Shown one piece after another: positions 1-9,750 of a stretch of DNA of 64,000 nt. Every line of letters starts with the position of its first letter. Position 1 is the stretch's first letter. The notes below the pieces were generated by a model. The model did not search any database. It was given only the letters and a program-made list of their open reading frames with translations, and had not been told where the DNA came from. The DNA lies in contig JAQFVV010012400.1 in assembly GCA_028023455.1 (NCBI GenBank), positions 12,161,748-12,225,747 on the forward strand, in the 5' to 3' direction. The stretch is from Epiperipatus broadwayi (lineage: Eukaryota > Onychophora > Udeonychophora > Euonychophora > Peripatidae). The translations under genes were made by a program, and so were the position numbers.

Positions 1-29
1 CATTTATTAAGCACAAGCAGATGACATAG

Positions 30-245
30 TAATAACGTGAAAGGCTAAAACCTTCGGCAGATGCGCTTTAAAAATGCTTATGTGACAGCCAATCAGATGT
101 AATAATGACTGCACGTGGAACTCTTAATTCTGGCTTGTGTTTTAGAATTAAGACTTCCATGTGCAGTCATTATTACATCTGATTGGCTGTCACATAAGCA
201 TTTTTAAGGTGCATCTGCCAAAGATTTTTGCTTTTCACGTTATTA
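30..245. repeat. Fold-back (palindromic) element
   Basis: Two arms of about 95-100 bases are reverse complements around a short AT-rich centre near 130-150. The left arm starts at TAATAACGTGAAA and the right arm ends with the complementary TTTTCACGTTATTA; inner arms share TGTGACAGCCAATCAGATG and its complement. No coding potential. It looks like a MITE or fold-back element. A short relic with similar words (CTGATTGGCTGT, CATAAGCGCTT) is near 25915-25945. Confidence 0.75.
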
Positions 246-309
246 TTAATTAATATGTATAATTTATTAGTTACAAAAATATACATGCATGTTAGTTAAA
301 CATATGAAT

Positions 310-820
310 ATGTTTATACAAGTTAATGCTGAGGTAGTCATGCTGAGTAATGGAACTCACTTCCAGCTACATAAGTAGCCTGCCTTGTGAGCTCAAGTAA
401 GAGATTCTTCCAGCTGTACAAAACAGTTTGCCTTGAGTCGTCTCTAGTTCAGACTCTTCCAGCTGCACTTAGATAGTAGCAGTTTCCAGTCCCTATGTGA
501 ACTTACCTCACTGCATGGACATCGCAATAATGACTAGCGAAATACCTCTGGTGATGGCACAGGGTTTATTGGAAGAATGTCTGTCTAACCTACAAAGACA
601 GTAAGCCCTCTAAACAGCAGTAAGCATTCTTATGATAGCAATACGTTATTTCTCCATGGAGCTAGGCAAGTCCACATAAGGACTGGACGCTGCTAAGATT
701 ACTGCTGACTCAAGGCAAGTTGTCTGGTACAGCCAGAAAAGTCATTCTCCCTACCCGTGATTCAAGCTATCAGGTATAGCTGGAAGTGGTAGATTGTGAA
801 GACTTGGATCCAAGAGTTCA
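310..820. repeat. Interspersed repeat with TTCCAGCT units, copy 1
   Basis: A motif of about 60 bases recurs with the pattern CTTCCAGCT, then TA-rich sequence, then GCCTTG (near 360, 410, 455). The reverse-oriented version follows at 690-800 (CAAGGCAAGTT and AGCTGGAAGTGG). A second diverged copy is at 57240-57620, sharing the segment around GTGAACTTRCCTCACTGC. Non-coding; class unknown. Confidence 0.5.
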
Positions 821-829
821 CATTAGGAA

Positions 830-1840
830 TATTATTCTGTATTGTATATATTTATAAATATAATATTATATTAATTACTAGTGTTATTTTCTGTAGGTTG
901 GGTCTGTACTCCAGACCAAATACAACAGTATATATATATATTGGAAATACATCTGAAGTGGATTCATAATAAATATAATGTCAGAATAAAATCATCAAGA
1001 TTACTTGTTATCTGATAGAATGACATATTCAACATAATGAAAGATAACAAAGGCAAATAAATTTAGGTTTTGTCTCTACAAGTTTTCATTTTCATAAAAG
1101 TATAGAAAAAGAAATAGATAAAATTAATTTATTAGAAATTTTAATTAAAAAAAGAAATCACTAATGGAAAACCAGATATAAATATCAATCTATAGAATGA
1201 AATTCTGTTAAAATAATATCACAACTTGATATTTAAATACATACATAAAATATAAATTAAACAGTTTAAACATAAAAATTTATAGGACAATTAATTAGCT
1301 TGAATAAAAATCTTTATAAAAGAAAGTGAAAAATAAAATAATTTAAAAATAATAATTACTCAATAATAATAAAATATATAGGTATAAAAACAAATATCAA
1401 ATGGAATAAAATTAATATAAATTGCTAATATAAAAAAATAAAATAATATATAGATTAATAAATATTTAAATAAAAAATAATTTAAATATTTATGAAATAA
1501 AATGTAAGCAAGGAAATATAATAAATATACACATAAGAAAAAGAATTCAATTGCAACAATATTTAAGCATCATAAATATGACAAAAAAAATATTAATATA
1601 CATACTAGACCACAAGATATATATTTAATAAAAATGATATTAAAATATATATTTTACTAACAATAAAACAAGTAGAAAAGTAAAAAAAAAAGTATCTATA
1701 TATAAGAAAAGTAAAACAAAATATGAATTAGTACTCTGGAAATTATTAAAAATTTAATTAATTAAATATATATGTAGTGCATGTGTGGAGATATGTTATA
1801 AAGAAAAAAAAGAGATATATATTATAATATGATAGTAATC
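830..1840. other. AT-rich DNA without recognisable gene
   Basis: Very AT-rich sequence with short TA runs and A-rich tracts. I see no sustained reading frame, RNA gene or repeat boundary. Confidence 0.5.
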
Positions 1841-1844
1841 ATTA

Positions 1845-2485
1845 TCTCCATCTTTAGTCATCATTTCAACTATTATCGATTCAGTGCAGGATGAAGATCA
1901 CTCCAAGTTCAATCCATCTTCTCCGATCTCAAGCCTGTCTTCTCCATATCATCCTAGCAAACTTCCTTATTTCATCTACTTATCTCACATGTAGTCTCTT
2001 TCTAGGTCTTTTACAGTCTCTTGGAATCCAGTTTAAGATTGCAACTGTCCATCTATTAACACATCTAACAATGTGTCCAGCCCAACTCCACTTGAGTCTC
2101 TTAATTCTTCCAATGATGTAACACCTGCTTGTTCTCTCACCAATGTATTTCATTTTTGATCTCTTATTGTTATTCCTTACATACATCTCTCCATAATTCT
2201 TGAGGGGTCTGAAGTCTCTGTATTGCTCTACTATTAAGTGTCCAAATCTCAGATCATAAGTAAGAACTAGTAACACATTTATTAAAGACATTTTTCAAAC
2301 ACATAGGCATTTTTCCTTTTAATATTAAATTATTTCTACCAAAAACACTCCAACCAAGTTTAATTCTATGATTAATTTCATCCATTATGTTTCCATCTGT
2401 AATAATAATCTGACCAAGATATTTGTTAACTTCTCTTAAATCATCATTATCAATCTTTATTTTCTTCTTTTGATATTCATATGGA
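1845..2485 (-). pseudogene. RTE-type LINE 3' fragment (reverse transcriptase C-terminus)
   Basis: This minus-strand fragment is collinear with the 3' end of the larger RTE element at 21776-22390. Its conceptual translation keeps the family tail words RLKWSWAGHI and NWIPRDCKRPRK, with frameshifts and stops. The 3' end at about 1845 is followed by a degenerate ATC/TGATGA-type microsatellite tail, typical of RTE elements. It is 5' truncated and not functional. Confidence 0.8.
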
Positions 2486-2924
2486 TTTATATATTACATC
2501 AGATGATAAAATGTACATTGCCAATAATTAAATGGTTTCTAAATATGTCATATATAACAATCAAAGCTGAACAAATCATGGAATCTGTAATCAAAATGGA
2601 TTTCATCTTTTATCTATAGAGATTGCATTACCAACAGATTGCAGATTCTATGACTTGTTAAGTTTTAGCTGTTATCATAAAACATTGATGTTTGGAACTA
2701 TGATAGTGGCATGGCTTTGAGTACAGTAAGAAAAATAAACAATGGGATACTTAATAAGATTAGAGTTAGGCATTTTCTTGAAATATTAACGAATAATTTG
2801 ACATTACATTTTATTCAGTAAAAATGATATAATTAATTGAAAAAATATATAAAACTGTGTAATACTTAAAGAAGTTAAGAGTAAAATAAAAGATTGAAAA
2901 ATGTTTTATAGTCCACCCAATCAA
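2486..2924. other. AT-rich spacer
   Basis: No reading frame or repeat recognised between the two RTE fragments. Confidence 0.4.
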
Positions 2925-3160
2925 ACCAGATTATCATTATTATTTTCAACCATAATCAATTCACTTCAGGGTAAAGATCTCTCCAAGTTTAATCCAGTTT
3001 CTCCAATCTATAGCTTTTCTTCTCCATATCACACCAACAACTTTCATCTCGCATGTGGTATCTTTCTACATCTACAATATCTTGGAATACAATTTAAGGC
3101 TGCAATTATCCATCTATTATCATTTCTTCCAGCAATATATCCACTCCAACTCCATTTAAA
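2925..3160 (-). pseudogene. RTE-type LINE 3' terminal fragment
   Basis: A second, shorter and more diverged copy of the RTE 3' end (compare 21785-22030) on the minus strand. The shared words on the plus strand include CTCTCCAAGTTTAATCCA and TTCTTCTCCATATCAC. It is only about 235 bases long and is a dead 5'-truncated insertion. Confidence 0.7.
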
Positions 3161-3380
3161 TAAAAACTAGGCATTGAAACATAAATAGATAACTATATTT
3201 TGGATTTACTATCTATAAAAAAACTTAAAACTAGATCAATAAATTCTACGGTGCTTGAAAAATAATTCCAACTTGAATTTGATTCAAACCTCAAATAGTA
3301 GCTATGTCAGATGGATGATTAACTATTAGATCAGAAACTTTCAAAAAAAGTAATTTTGGAATTTATTTTATTATTGCTGT

Positions 3381-6056
3381 TTAATTTATTTTACTTCTAC
3401 AACTATAATATTCACTCATTACTTTATCAACCAGTTTTTGAACTTTGTTTTGTATTTTTTTATCATTTGTTATTGCAGTTAGATGTTTAAAGCCATCTGC
3501 TCTATTAATGAGTTTGTAATATTTTTCAGGGAAAACTGTTATTCCATTTGCTAATATCCATGTACCAAATAATTGAAGTTGATACTCTTCACTTATCAGA
3601 AATTCAAAAATAGGTTTCAAACACAGATAACCAAGTTCGAGAGTTTCAGAAAACTGTAGCTGATCAACAATGTTTTCAATTTTTGCCAGGATAATATCTT
3701 TTGAATACTTCTTTGTTGACATCCAAGCATCAGCTCCCTCTAACAGAAGATGGCACAATATTTCTGCAATAATAATTGTCTGTTTATTTAATTTTTCAAA
3801 CTCACATTTTTCAAGCAAAGTAAAAATAAGTTTTGTATTTATAAACTGTTTTCTATAAGTCTTCTTCTCGACAATATTTGCAACAGTGTTTAACATATTT
3901 GATAAACAATTTTGATTTTCAGAAAATTTTTCGAAGCTTTTGAAAAAATATTGTAGGCAATTATTCTCCATTATAATAGTACAGTTATTTGGATTTGAAT
4001 AACACAAGTTTTTGAAGGTACGCCAGATTAGTTGACTAAAAATAAAATTCTTGTCGGGCATTTTAAAGATATAATCAAGATTTTTCAACAAAACAGGAAT
4101 TGTTCCCAAGTTTCCAATAATAGATTTATAATCTGAATTGATACTTAATTGAGATAAAAAGAACAATAAAAAATGTTTTACGTGAACATTTTCATTACAT
4201 TGTTTTAAAAATATCAACAGTTTGGAAACAGTATCTTTGCAGTCATAAATACCACTTTGACTATATATTTTAAAACCACATTTTAAAAGTTCATCAATAA
4301 TTTCATCATATTTTAAAAGAGTAGCAATATGAAAACAATTAAATTGTTCTTTAACAACAGCATTAGGATCAGCTTTATGTTTTAATAATAGTTTAACACA
4401 TGAGAGTTTACGTTGAAGAACTGCAAAATGAAATACTGTCAAGCCATCTTTAATTGAAAGATTAGGATCTGCCCCAACTTCAAGAAAATTTTGAAGCAAA
4501 CTTGGATGATTCAAACACGATAACAATAATGGTGTGTCTCCATATTTACTTTTATTGTTAGTATTCACCTTATATTTCAATAAGGTTTTTATTATGGTCT
4601 CTTGACTATTTAGTAAAGCAATATGCAATAGATTCTGACCATTTTGATTAACTACATTAACATTTGTGCCTTTTTCAATTTCTTTTTCAATAGTATTACA
4701 GTCATTAAGTAAACAGGCATTATATAGTGGAGTTTTTTCATTTTTATTACAATATAATGCATCTATAGCTACAGTAATATTACCTATTTCTGTCTTAACA
4801 AAAAGTGTTTTATCTTTTAATTTATCAATATAAATTTTATATTCTTTATATTTATCCTGTATTTCATTCATGTTTTTGTTTATGTTTTCAAAAACACTTT
4901 TAATTCCATCAAATTCACAGTTCCAAAATTTTTCACACTTATTGAATCGACAGTCAATGTCTATATATTGTTGTTCTATTCTCTCAAAATCTTCTATTTT
5001 GACCATGGGATGCTTGGAGTTTGATGTTTCTGTTATAATGTTATCTATTGTTATCTGCATATTTCTTTTGAATTCATCATTTGATATAAGTTCCTGTTTA
5101 ACTGCATCAATCTCAGCCATCAATTTTACTTCCTTCTGTGCCATTGCAATATTCTGATTTAATATTGAAGTATCATATTGTTCTAATTGATTTTGCATTT
5201 TATTTTGGAAGTCATCATATTTACATTCACTTTCCTGTTCTAGTACATTAATTGTATGTTTCAATTCCTCAATTTCATTTAAAAACAAAGATGTTTCTTT
5301 CTGCCATGGTTGTAATTGTGCAATAGTTTGCTGTAATTCCAACATTTTTGCATAATAATTTATTTCTACTTGCTTAAGGATGTCTCTTTGGTGAGCCATT
5401 TCATTTTTAATTATATCTACTTCATTCTGTGTTTTGCTTGCATTATTTTCTATTAGTAATTGGTACTTTGTAATTTTTTCTAGTAATAGTTTGTCTTGCT
5501 CTAATTGTTGCATTAAAATTTTACTTTCATTTTCAAATTTCTTTTGTAATGATATTTCAAATTCCATTTGTTTCACATTATTTTCTTCCTTAAACTCTTG
5601 TTGTATCCTATAAAGCTGTTCCTTAACGAAGCCAGTTGTTTCACTGTTTTTGTCTTCCTTTCTGTATAAATGGGATAATTCCATATCGTTTGCGTGCTTT
5701 TTGGAGTCTTCCTGGTATGTAATAATAGCGAAGTTAACTTGCTCCTTAATATATTCTTGGATTCCTTTTAAGTGTTTACTAATAGCGTCATTAATTTTTT
5801 TATCAAATGTCGATGCGGTAAAATTTATACCTGAAAATTGTAAATTAATATCATCAAAGTTAAATTTGTTAAAACGTTTTAATTGCATTAGTTCACGAGC
5901 ATTCTGATTAATTTTTCCATCTAGACAAGAAAAGTTATGTTTCAGTTCGGTAATTGTCGATTCAATATTGTTTAACTTTTTAAAATTTGGTAACTCTTCG
6001 TCCATTTTCCCGGAAAAAATAAATTCCGTATCAGGGATATTTATTTCTGAATTCAT
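3381..6056 (-). CDS. Coiled-coil / ankyrin-repeat / armadillo-like protein, paralogue 1
   Basis: An uninterrupted 891-codon frame starts at the ATG at 6056 (MNSEINIPDTEF) and has no visible intron. Residues about 50-430 are a long, lysine/glutamate/glutamine-rich coiled coil. Residues about 440-602 hold four ankyrin repeats (for example the GADPNLSIKDGLTVFHFAV segment). Residues about 605-891 are helical; the last 90 include YLCLKPIFEFL, YQLQLFGTWILAN and a YYKLI...GFKHL stretch, which resembles the C-terminal armadillo-like part of ZYG11/ZER1 substrate receptors of CUL2 ubiquitin ligases. Family assignment is from pattern memory, so a ubiquitin-ligase adaptor role is only an inference. A minus-strand AATAAA lies just past the stop near 3364. 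Paralogues: 34195-36948 (intact) and 43737-47110 (broken). The single-exon form could reflect retrocopying, although three full-length copies argue for a small gene family. Confidence 0.85.
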   Translation of the reverse strand: MNSEINIPDTEFIFSGKMDEELPNFKKLNNIESTITELKHNFSCLDGKINQNARELMQLKRFNKFNFDDINLQFSGINFTASTFDKKINDAISKHLKGIQEYIKEQVNFAIITYQEDSKKHANDMELSHLYRKEDKNSETTGFVKEQLYRIQQEFKEENNVKQMEFEISLQKKFENESKILMQQLEQDKLLLEKITKYQLLIENNASKTQNEVDIIKNEMAHQRDILKQVEINYYAKMLELQQTIAQLQPWQKETSLFLNEIEELKHTINVLEQESECKYDDFQNKMQNQLEQYDTSILNQNIAMAQKEVKLMAEIDAVKQELISNDEFKRNMQITIDNIITETSNSKHPMVKIEDFERIEQQYIDIDCRFNKCEKFWNCEFDGIKSVFENINKNMNEIQDKYKEYKIYIDKLKDKTLFVKTEIGNITVAIDALYCNKNEKTPLYNACLLNDCNTIEKEIEKGTNVNVVNQNGQNLLHIALLNSQETIIKTLLKYKVNTNNKSKYGDTPLLLSCLNHPSLLQNFLEVGADPNLSIKDGLTVFHFAVLQRKLSCVKLLLKHKADPNAVVKEQFNCFHIATLLKYDEIIDELLKCGFKIYSQSGIYDCKDTVSKLLIFLKQCNENVHVKHFLLFFLSQLSINSDYKSIIGNLGTIPVLLKNLDYIFKMPDKNFIFSQLIWRTFKNLCYSNPNNCTIIMENNCLQYFFKSFEKFSENQNCLSNMLNTVANIVEKKTYRKQFINTKLIFTLLEKCEFEKLNKQTIIIAEILCHLLLEGADAWMSTKKYSKDIILAKIENIVDQLQFSETLELGYLCLKPIFEFLISEEYQLQLFGTWILANGITVFPEKYYKLINRADGFKHLTAITNDKKIQNKVQKLVDKVMSEYYSCRSKIN

Positions 6057-6450
6057 TGTTTAACTACAATGCTTTAGAAATACAGTAAAGCATTCTCCAA
6101 CAGATCGTAATTTTTTTTTGTGTGTGTAGAATTTGAAAAATAAGAATTAAAAAAAAAAAAAATTACGGTTTCAAAGTCCAAAAGCAGTACTTCTAATGTT
6201 TCAGTTCCGCAGTTGTTGATTCAATATTGTTAAACTTCGTAAAATTTGGTAACTCTTCGTTTATTTTCCCGGAAAAAATATATTCCGTATCAGGGTTATT
6301 TATTTCTGAATTCATTGTTTAACTATAATGCTTAAGAAATAAAATAAAGCATTCGCCAATAGATAGTAAATTTTCTTTTTGTGTAGAATTTGAAAAATAA
6401 GAATTAAAAAACAAAAATTACGGTTTCAAAGTCCAAAAGAAGTACTTTTA
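5945..6450 (-). repeat. Tandem duplication of promoter and first coding segment (period 259 bp)
   Basis: The first about 110 coding bases of the ankyrin gene plus about 150 bases of upstream DNA are present twice in direct tandem. The two start codons are at 6056 and 6315, exactly 259 bases apart. Shared words include TTTTCCCGGAAAAAATA, TTATTTCTGAATTCATTG and TTACGGTTTCAAAGTCCAAA. The copies are roughly 90% alike, so the duplication is not brand new. Confidence 0.85.
6193..6315 (-). pseudogene. Duplicated 5' end of the ankyrin gene, 40-codon stub
   Basis: An upstream copy of the gene start encodes a 40-residue stub beginning MNSEINNPDTEYIFSGK and ending in a stop after a KH pair that matches residues 39-40 of the main protein. 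It lies 259 bases upstream of the real ATG in the same orientation. If transcription starts upstream of this copy, it would act as an upstream open reading frame that ends before the main start. It could equally be an unexpressed leftover of the duplication. Confidence 0.7.
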
Positions 6451-6611
6451 ACTACGAAGAAATATTACATGTGATAAAACAATTTCACAAACAAACAAAA
6501 ACGTCAAATATATAAATTGCGAATCTTTAAAATTAAATCCAAAAATATTAATTGCTCATATCATTATTTATCCGATCGAAATTTCCGAAAAAAACTAAGT
6601 GATCCGCAAAA

Positions 6612-6745
6612 ATTGAAAACAACAAAAGATTATTTGCTTTTGAATTGATATTATTTTACTTAATACTGAAATAACTTTTGTTAAGGATTGATTAAAGCAC
6701 TAATTTCCTCCTACAATATTGTTCTTTTTTTATTATTATTATTGC
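6612..6745. repeat. Left copy of a ~130-bp direct repeat
   Basis: This segment (AACAACAAAAGATTATTTG to GCATTAGCT) is about 88% identical by eye to 12428-12562 in the same orientation. The two copies bracket the CR1-like LINE. The right copy starts at the point where the LINE 3' sequence ends, so the pair may be an unusually long target-site duplication or two copies of an independent repeat. Confidence 0.65.
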
Positions 6746-7129
6746 ATTAGCTAAAATGTTAGGAGGTCTGCTATTTAAAAATCTTTTAATTTAAGTAAGA
6801 GTAATTTATTTGAGAAAGAGGGTAACGTTATTGATCGCCATTAAAAAGTTTTTTCCCTTTTGCATAAAGAGATTTGAAGAATGGTAGAAAAATCATAAAT
6901 TTAAATACAGAACAGGGAATTGAAAAGTAATGAAATATGGATTGCGTTTGTATCCCACAACATATATATGACCATCAAACATCACATGATCACCATCTCT
7001 ATACTAGCACATAATTTGTTGTAAACAAAGGCAAAACTCCCCATACAGTAGTGCCACCCTGTGCCAAACAGAGTAATCAATGGATGCCAGAAGGCTTGTG
7101 CGTAAAATCCCTATCTAATGCCTACTCAT

Positions 7130-7184
7130 CCAATATCCCCAGACTAGTTTCTGGCTTGCGGCCATCATCAGTGAGGAGCCTTGG
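7130..7184 (-). ncRNA. Hammerhead ribozyme (type I), family A, best copy
   Basis: On the minus strand the order is: outer helix I strand CCAA, internal loop GGC, inner helix I TCCTCA, core CTGATGA, helix II TGGC with loop CGCAA and GCCA, core GAAA, a two-pair helix III (AC, loop TA, GT), cleavage base C, then TGGGGA, loop TA and TTGG closing helix I. Every conserved core position is present, and helix I pairs 6 bp (one G-U) plus 4 distal bp. Predicted cleavage falls between 7142 and 7141. The minimal helix III is known from animal retrozyme and Penelope-type hammerheads, which tend to work as dimers. Activity is inferred, not shown. Confidence 0.8.
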
Positions 7185-7586
7185 ATCTGAGAGCACTGCA
7201 CCTAGATCTTAGGATCTAATGAAACCCTCCAGCAGCCACCTTTTAACTCTACTTTACTACAAAACTATGAGGATGAAATTGAAAACATTGTTAATATCTT
7301 CAATCTAAGCTCAATAGCTTATATAGTCATATGGGTCTGAACTCAATTCAGCACCCATACATTTTGGTGTCTTTGGCTCTTAAACAACCATAGCCACCAC
7401 TATCCTATTAGGCAGGATTGGTATTAAACCATCAAACATCACATGATCACCATCTCTATACTAGCACATAATTTGTTGTAAACAAAGGCAAAACTCCCCA
7501 TACAGTAGTGCCACCCTGTGCCAAACAGAGTAATCAATGGATGCCAGAACGCTTGTGCATAAAATCCCTATCTAGTGCCTACTCAT

Positions 7587-7641
7587 CCAATATCCCCAGA
7601 CTAGTTTCTGGCTTGTGGCCATCATCATTGAGGAGCCTTGG
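7587..7641 (-). ncRNA. Hammerhead ribozyme, family A, second tandem copy (core C3 changed)
   Basis: It has the same structure as the copy at 7130-7184 and the same orientation, 457 bases away (predicted sites at 7142/7141 and 7599/7598). Helices I, II and III are intact, but the first core base is A instead of C (ATGATGA), which should reduce or abolish cleavage. The tandem spacing matches a dimeric retrozyme layout, where two ribozymes delimit one unit. Confidence 0.75.
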
Positions 7642-7967
7642 ATCTGAGGGCACTGCACCTAGATCTTAGGATCTAATGCAACCCTCCAGCAGCCACTTTT
7701 TAACTCTACTTTACTACAAAACTATGAGAATGAATCCTGCCTAATAGGATAGTGGTGGCTATGGTTGTTTAAGAGCCAAAGACACCAAAATGTATGGGTG
7801 CTGAATTGAGTTCAGACCCATATGACTATATAAGCTATTGAGCTTAGATTGAAGATATTAACAATGTTTTCAATTTCATTCTCATAGTTTTGTAGTAAAG
7901 TAGAGTTAAAAGGTGGCTGCTGGAGGATTGCATTAGATCCTAAGATCTAGGTGCAGTGCTCTCAGAT

Positions 7968-8021
7968 CCAAGGCTCCTCACTGATGATGGCCACAAGCCA
8001 GAAACTAGTCTGGGATATTGG
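7968..8021 (+). ncRNA. Hammerhead ribozyme, family A, inverted copy
   Basis: The plus strand carries CCAA, GGC, TCCTCA, core CTGATGA (7981-7987), helix II TGGC/GCCA with loop CACAA, GAAAC (8001-8005), loop TA, GTC, with predicted cleavage after 8010. The distal TTGG is kept. One G is missing from the 3' helix I strand (TGGGA, not TGGGGA), so helix I needs a bulge. The catalytic core is complete. Confidence 0.75.
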
Positions 8022-8455
8022 ATGAGTAGGCACTAGATAGAGATTTTATGCATAAGCCTTCTGGCATCCACTGATTACTCTGTTTGGCACAGGGTGGCAC
8101 TACTGTATGGGGAGTTTTGCCTTTGTTTACAACATATATTTGACCGTCAGAAGGAAATTAGGTGTGCTTTGATAGAGTATACAATATGTGTGATAAGGTT
8201 TCCAAGTGTAGATAATTTAAAGAAAAAGTCAGGAGAAAGGAGGAAAATGTATCGTCCTTATCTACATTTTCCTCCGAGATATGGATGACAAAATAAGCAG
8301 TGTATTGGATATAGTTAGGCAAAGAATAAGTAAGATAGAGGAAGAGATAAACAATGTAAAAATAAAAAATTAAATGCCCTAGATATGAAATTGAGTAGAT
8401 CAAAAAATTAATGAATAGAAATGATAATGAAGTAATAGATAAGGAAGTCTAGAAG

Positions 8456-8947
8456 GTGGAAGAGAATGTTACTGATGAAGTAGGGAAAATAAATTATGAG
8501 ATAGTTTTGATGGTGGATTTGCTAATTAGAGGATGTGGAGATGTAATTGCAAGGGAAAATAGAAATAGGTTTGTAAGAGTATGTTTGCCTAGAACTAGAA
8601 TTACGTATGTTACAAATAAGGTAAAGAAACAGGGAAGTAGATGTTTATGTTATGGTAGGGACAAATAATTTGCCAGAGCCATCGGAGAGGGTAATGGATG
8701 AGTACAAAGAATTTATTAGAATGTTGAATAAGTGTTAAAGAAAGGGTAAGAGTAGTTGGATTACTATCAAGATTCAACAGTAAGTATATGTCAGATAAGG
8801 CATGTTATACAAATGAAACATTGTAGAAAATATGCGACAGAAATAATGTTTGTGGATGTGTGGGATTTTTTTATTAGTAAGAGGGAGTTATATAGTAAAG
8901 ATAGATTGCATTTAGCAAAACAAGGAAGTGATACATTAGGGGTTTGA
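8456..8947 (+). pseudogene. LINE ORF1 relict with SGNH (GDSL-type) esterase-like domain
   Basis: Across two frames the translation gives VLMVDLLIRG (block I), then CLPRTRITYVTNKV, VMVGTNNL (block III, near 8650) and, further on, VDVWDFF with LYSKDRLHLAKQG (block V, DxxH). This order is that of the SGNH hydrolase domain carried in ORF1 of some CR1-like LINEs. The block I serine of the GDS motif is replaced (VDL), so the esterase would be inactive even without the frameshifts. A short coiled coil (KISSVLDIVRQRISKIEEE) precedes it near 8285-8370. Confidence 0.65.
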
Positions 8948-9214
8948 TTTATGAAAACTATTATAGGTTTAGGAAACTTATAAAAGGGGGCAGTGTTTTA
9001 AATTGCAATATTATCAAAAAGGTTAAAAATAGATTGGGTGTATGAAGTAGAAAAAGGATAGCTGATTTAGATATAAATGTAGATGCGGAGAGAGAATGGG
9101 TCTGTAAAACTAATGATAAACAAACTAATTAAAAATGTAATAGAGAAGAAAGAACCAAAATAATTTATAAAAGGGTAATAAGAAAGAAATAAATTATTAA
9201 AATTAAATATTAAA

Positions 9215-9262
9215 ACAGGCAAAACTCTTCATACAGTATTGCCACTCAATATGAATATGCAA
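9215..9262 (+). repeat. Short family A fragment inside the LINE
   Basis: Contains AAACAGGCAAAACTCTTCA and TATTGCCACTCA, which match the terminal words of repeat family A. It is too short to carry a ribozyme. Confidence 0.55.
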
Positions 9263-9329
9263 TGTAGTAGGAGACCAAAAAAGTGGTTGAAATTAAAAGT
9301 TAAAACTGAAGGACTTAAGGTATTAGTAG

Positions 9330-9750
9330 TGTTGGAAATACATCTATGAGAAGAAGAACCTTGTAAAAAAAAAAATTTAAATACTATAAAGTGTCAAGAA
9401 AATTTGTAGTTTGAGATAAGGTTAGGAAGATAAGAATGAATGGTGGCTATAGTGTATATGGCCACTGGAGATAGTCAAACTATATTGAAGTGGAACAGTA
9501 GAAATTATGAATGCCGAATTAAAGATATACAGAGTTTCAAAAAAAAAGAGGGAAGAAAGTAATGGTTACAGGGGACATGAATAAGAAATTGATAATGTGG
9601 CTAACAAGCATGGACCGCTTTTGAAAAAAATTTTTGTCAGAGAGTGAATTTGAGCATTGGAAATTTATCAAAATTTATGAAAGGCAATATACATGGCCTA
9701 GAAATAATATATTTCACACAATAGATTATGTATTAGAAAAAGAGGAATGA
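9330..9750 (+). pseudogene. LINE endonuclease relict (APE-like)
   Basis: The translation shows, in broken frames, LVVLEIHL (for the usual TETHL motif), NGGYSVYG, VMVTGDMN (for the usual GDFN motif) near 9555-9590, and a C-terminal TIDYVLEKEE at about 9720-9745. These match the order of motifs in apurinic-type endonucleases of CR1/L2/jockey LINEs. Several stops interrupt it. Confidence 0.6.

Larger units (their letters stand above)
6957..8149. mobile_element. Composite ribozyme-bearing repeat family A (two direct units and one inverted unit)
   Basis: The block has a unit at 6978-7428, a second direct unit from 7429 to about 7735, and a long inverted copy at about 7735-8128. Each begins or ends with the words CATCACATGATCACCAT and GGGGAGTTTTGCCT. 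It is flanked by a near-identical 21-base direct repeat (6957-6977 and 8129-8149, two mismatches), which looks like a target duplication and suggests insertion into the 5' part of the CR1-like LINE. It encodes no protein. Three hammerhead-type motifs lie inside (7130-7184, 7587-7641, 7968-8021). The family recurs at 20691-20986, 32830-32995, 40905-41160, 43485-43735 and 57690-58245. Confidence 0.8.

Noticed and set aside
1891-2121. Plus-strand open segment of 76 codons
   Set aside because: Antisense shadow of the RTE tail fragment on the minus strand; same for the plus-strand segments at 2901-3170 and 21814-22134.
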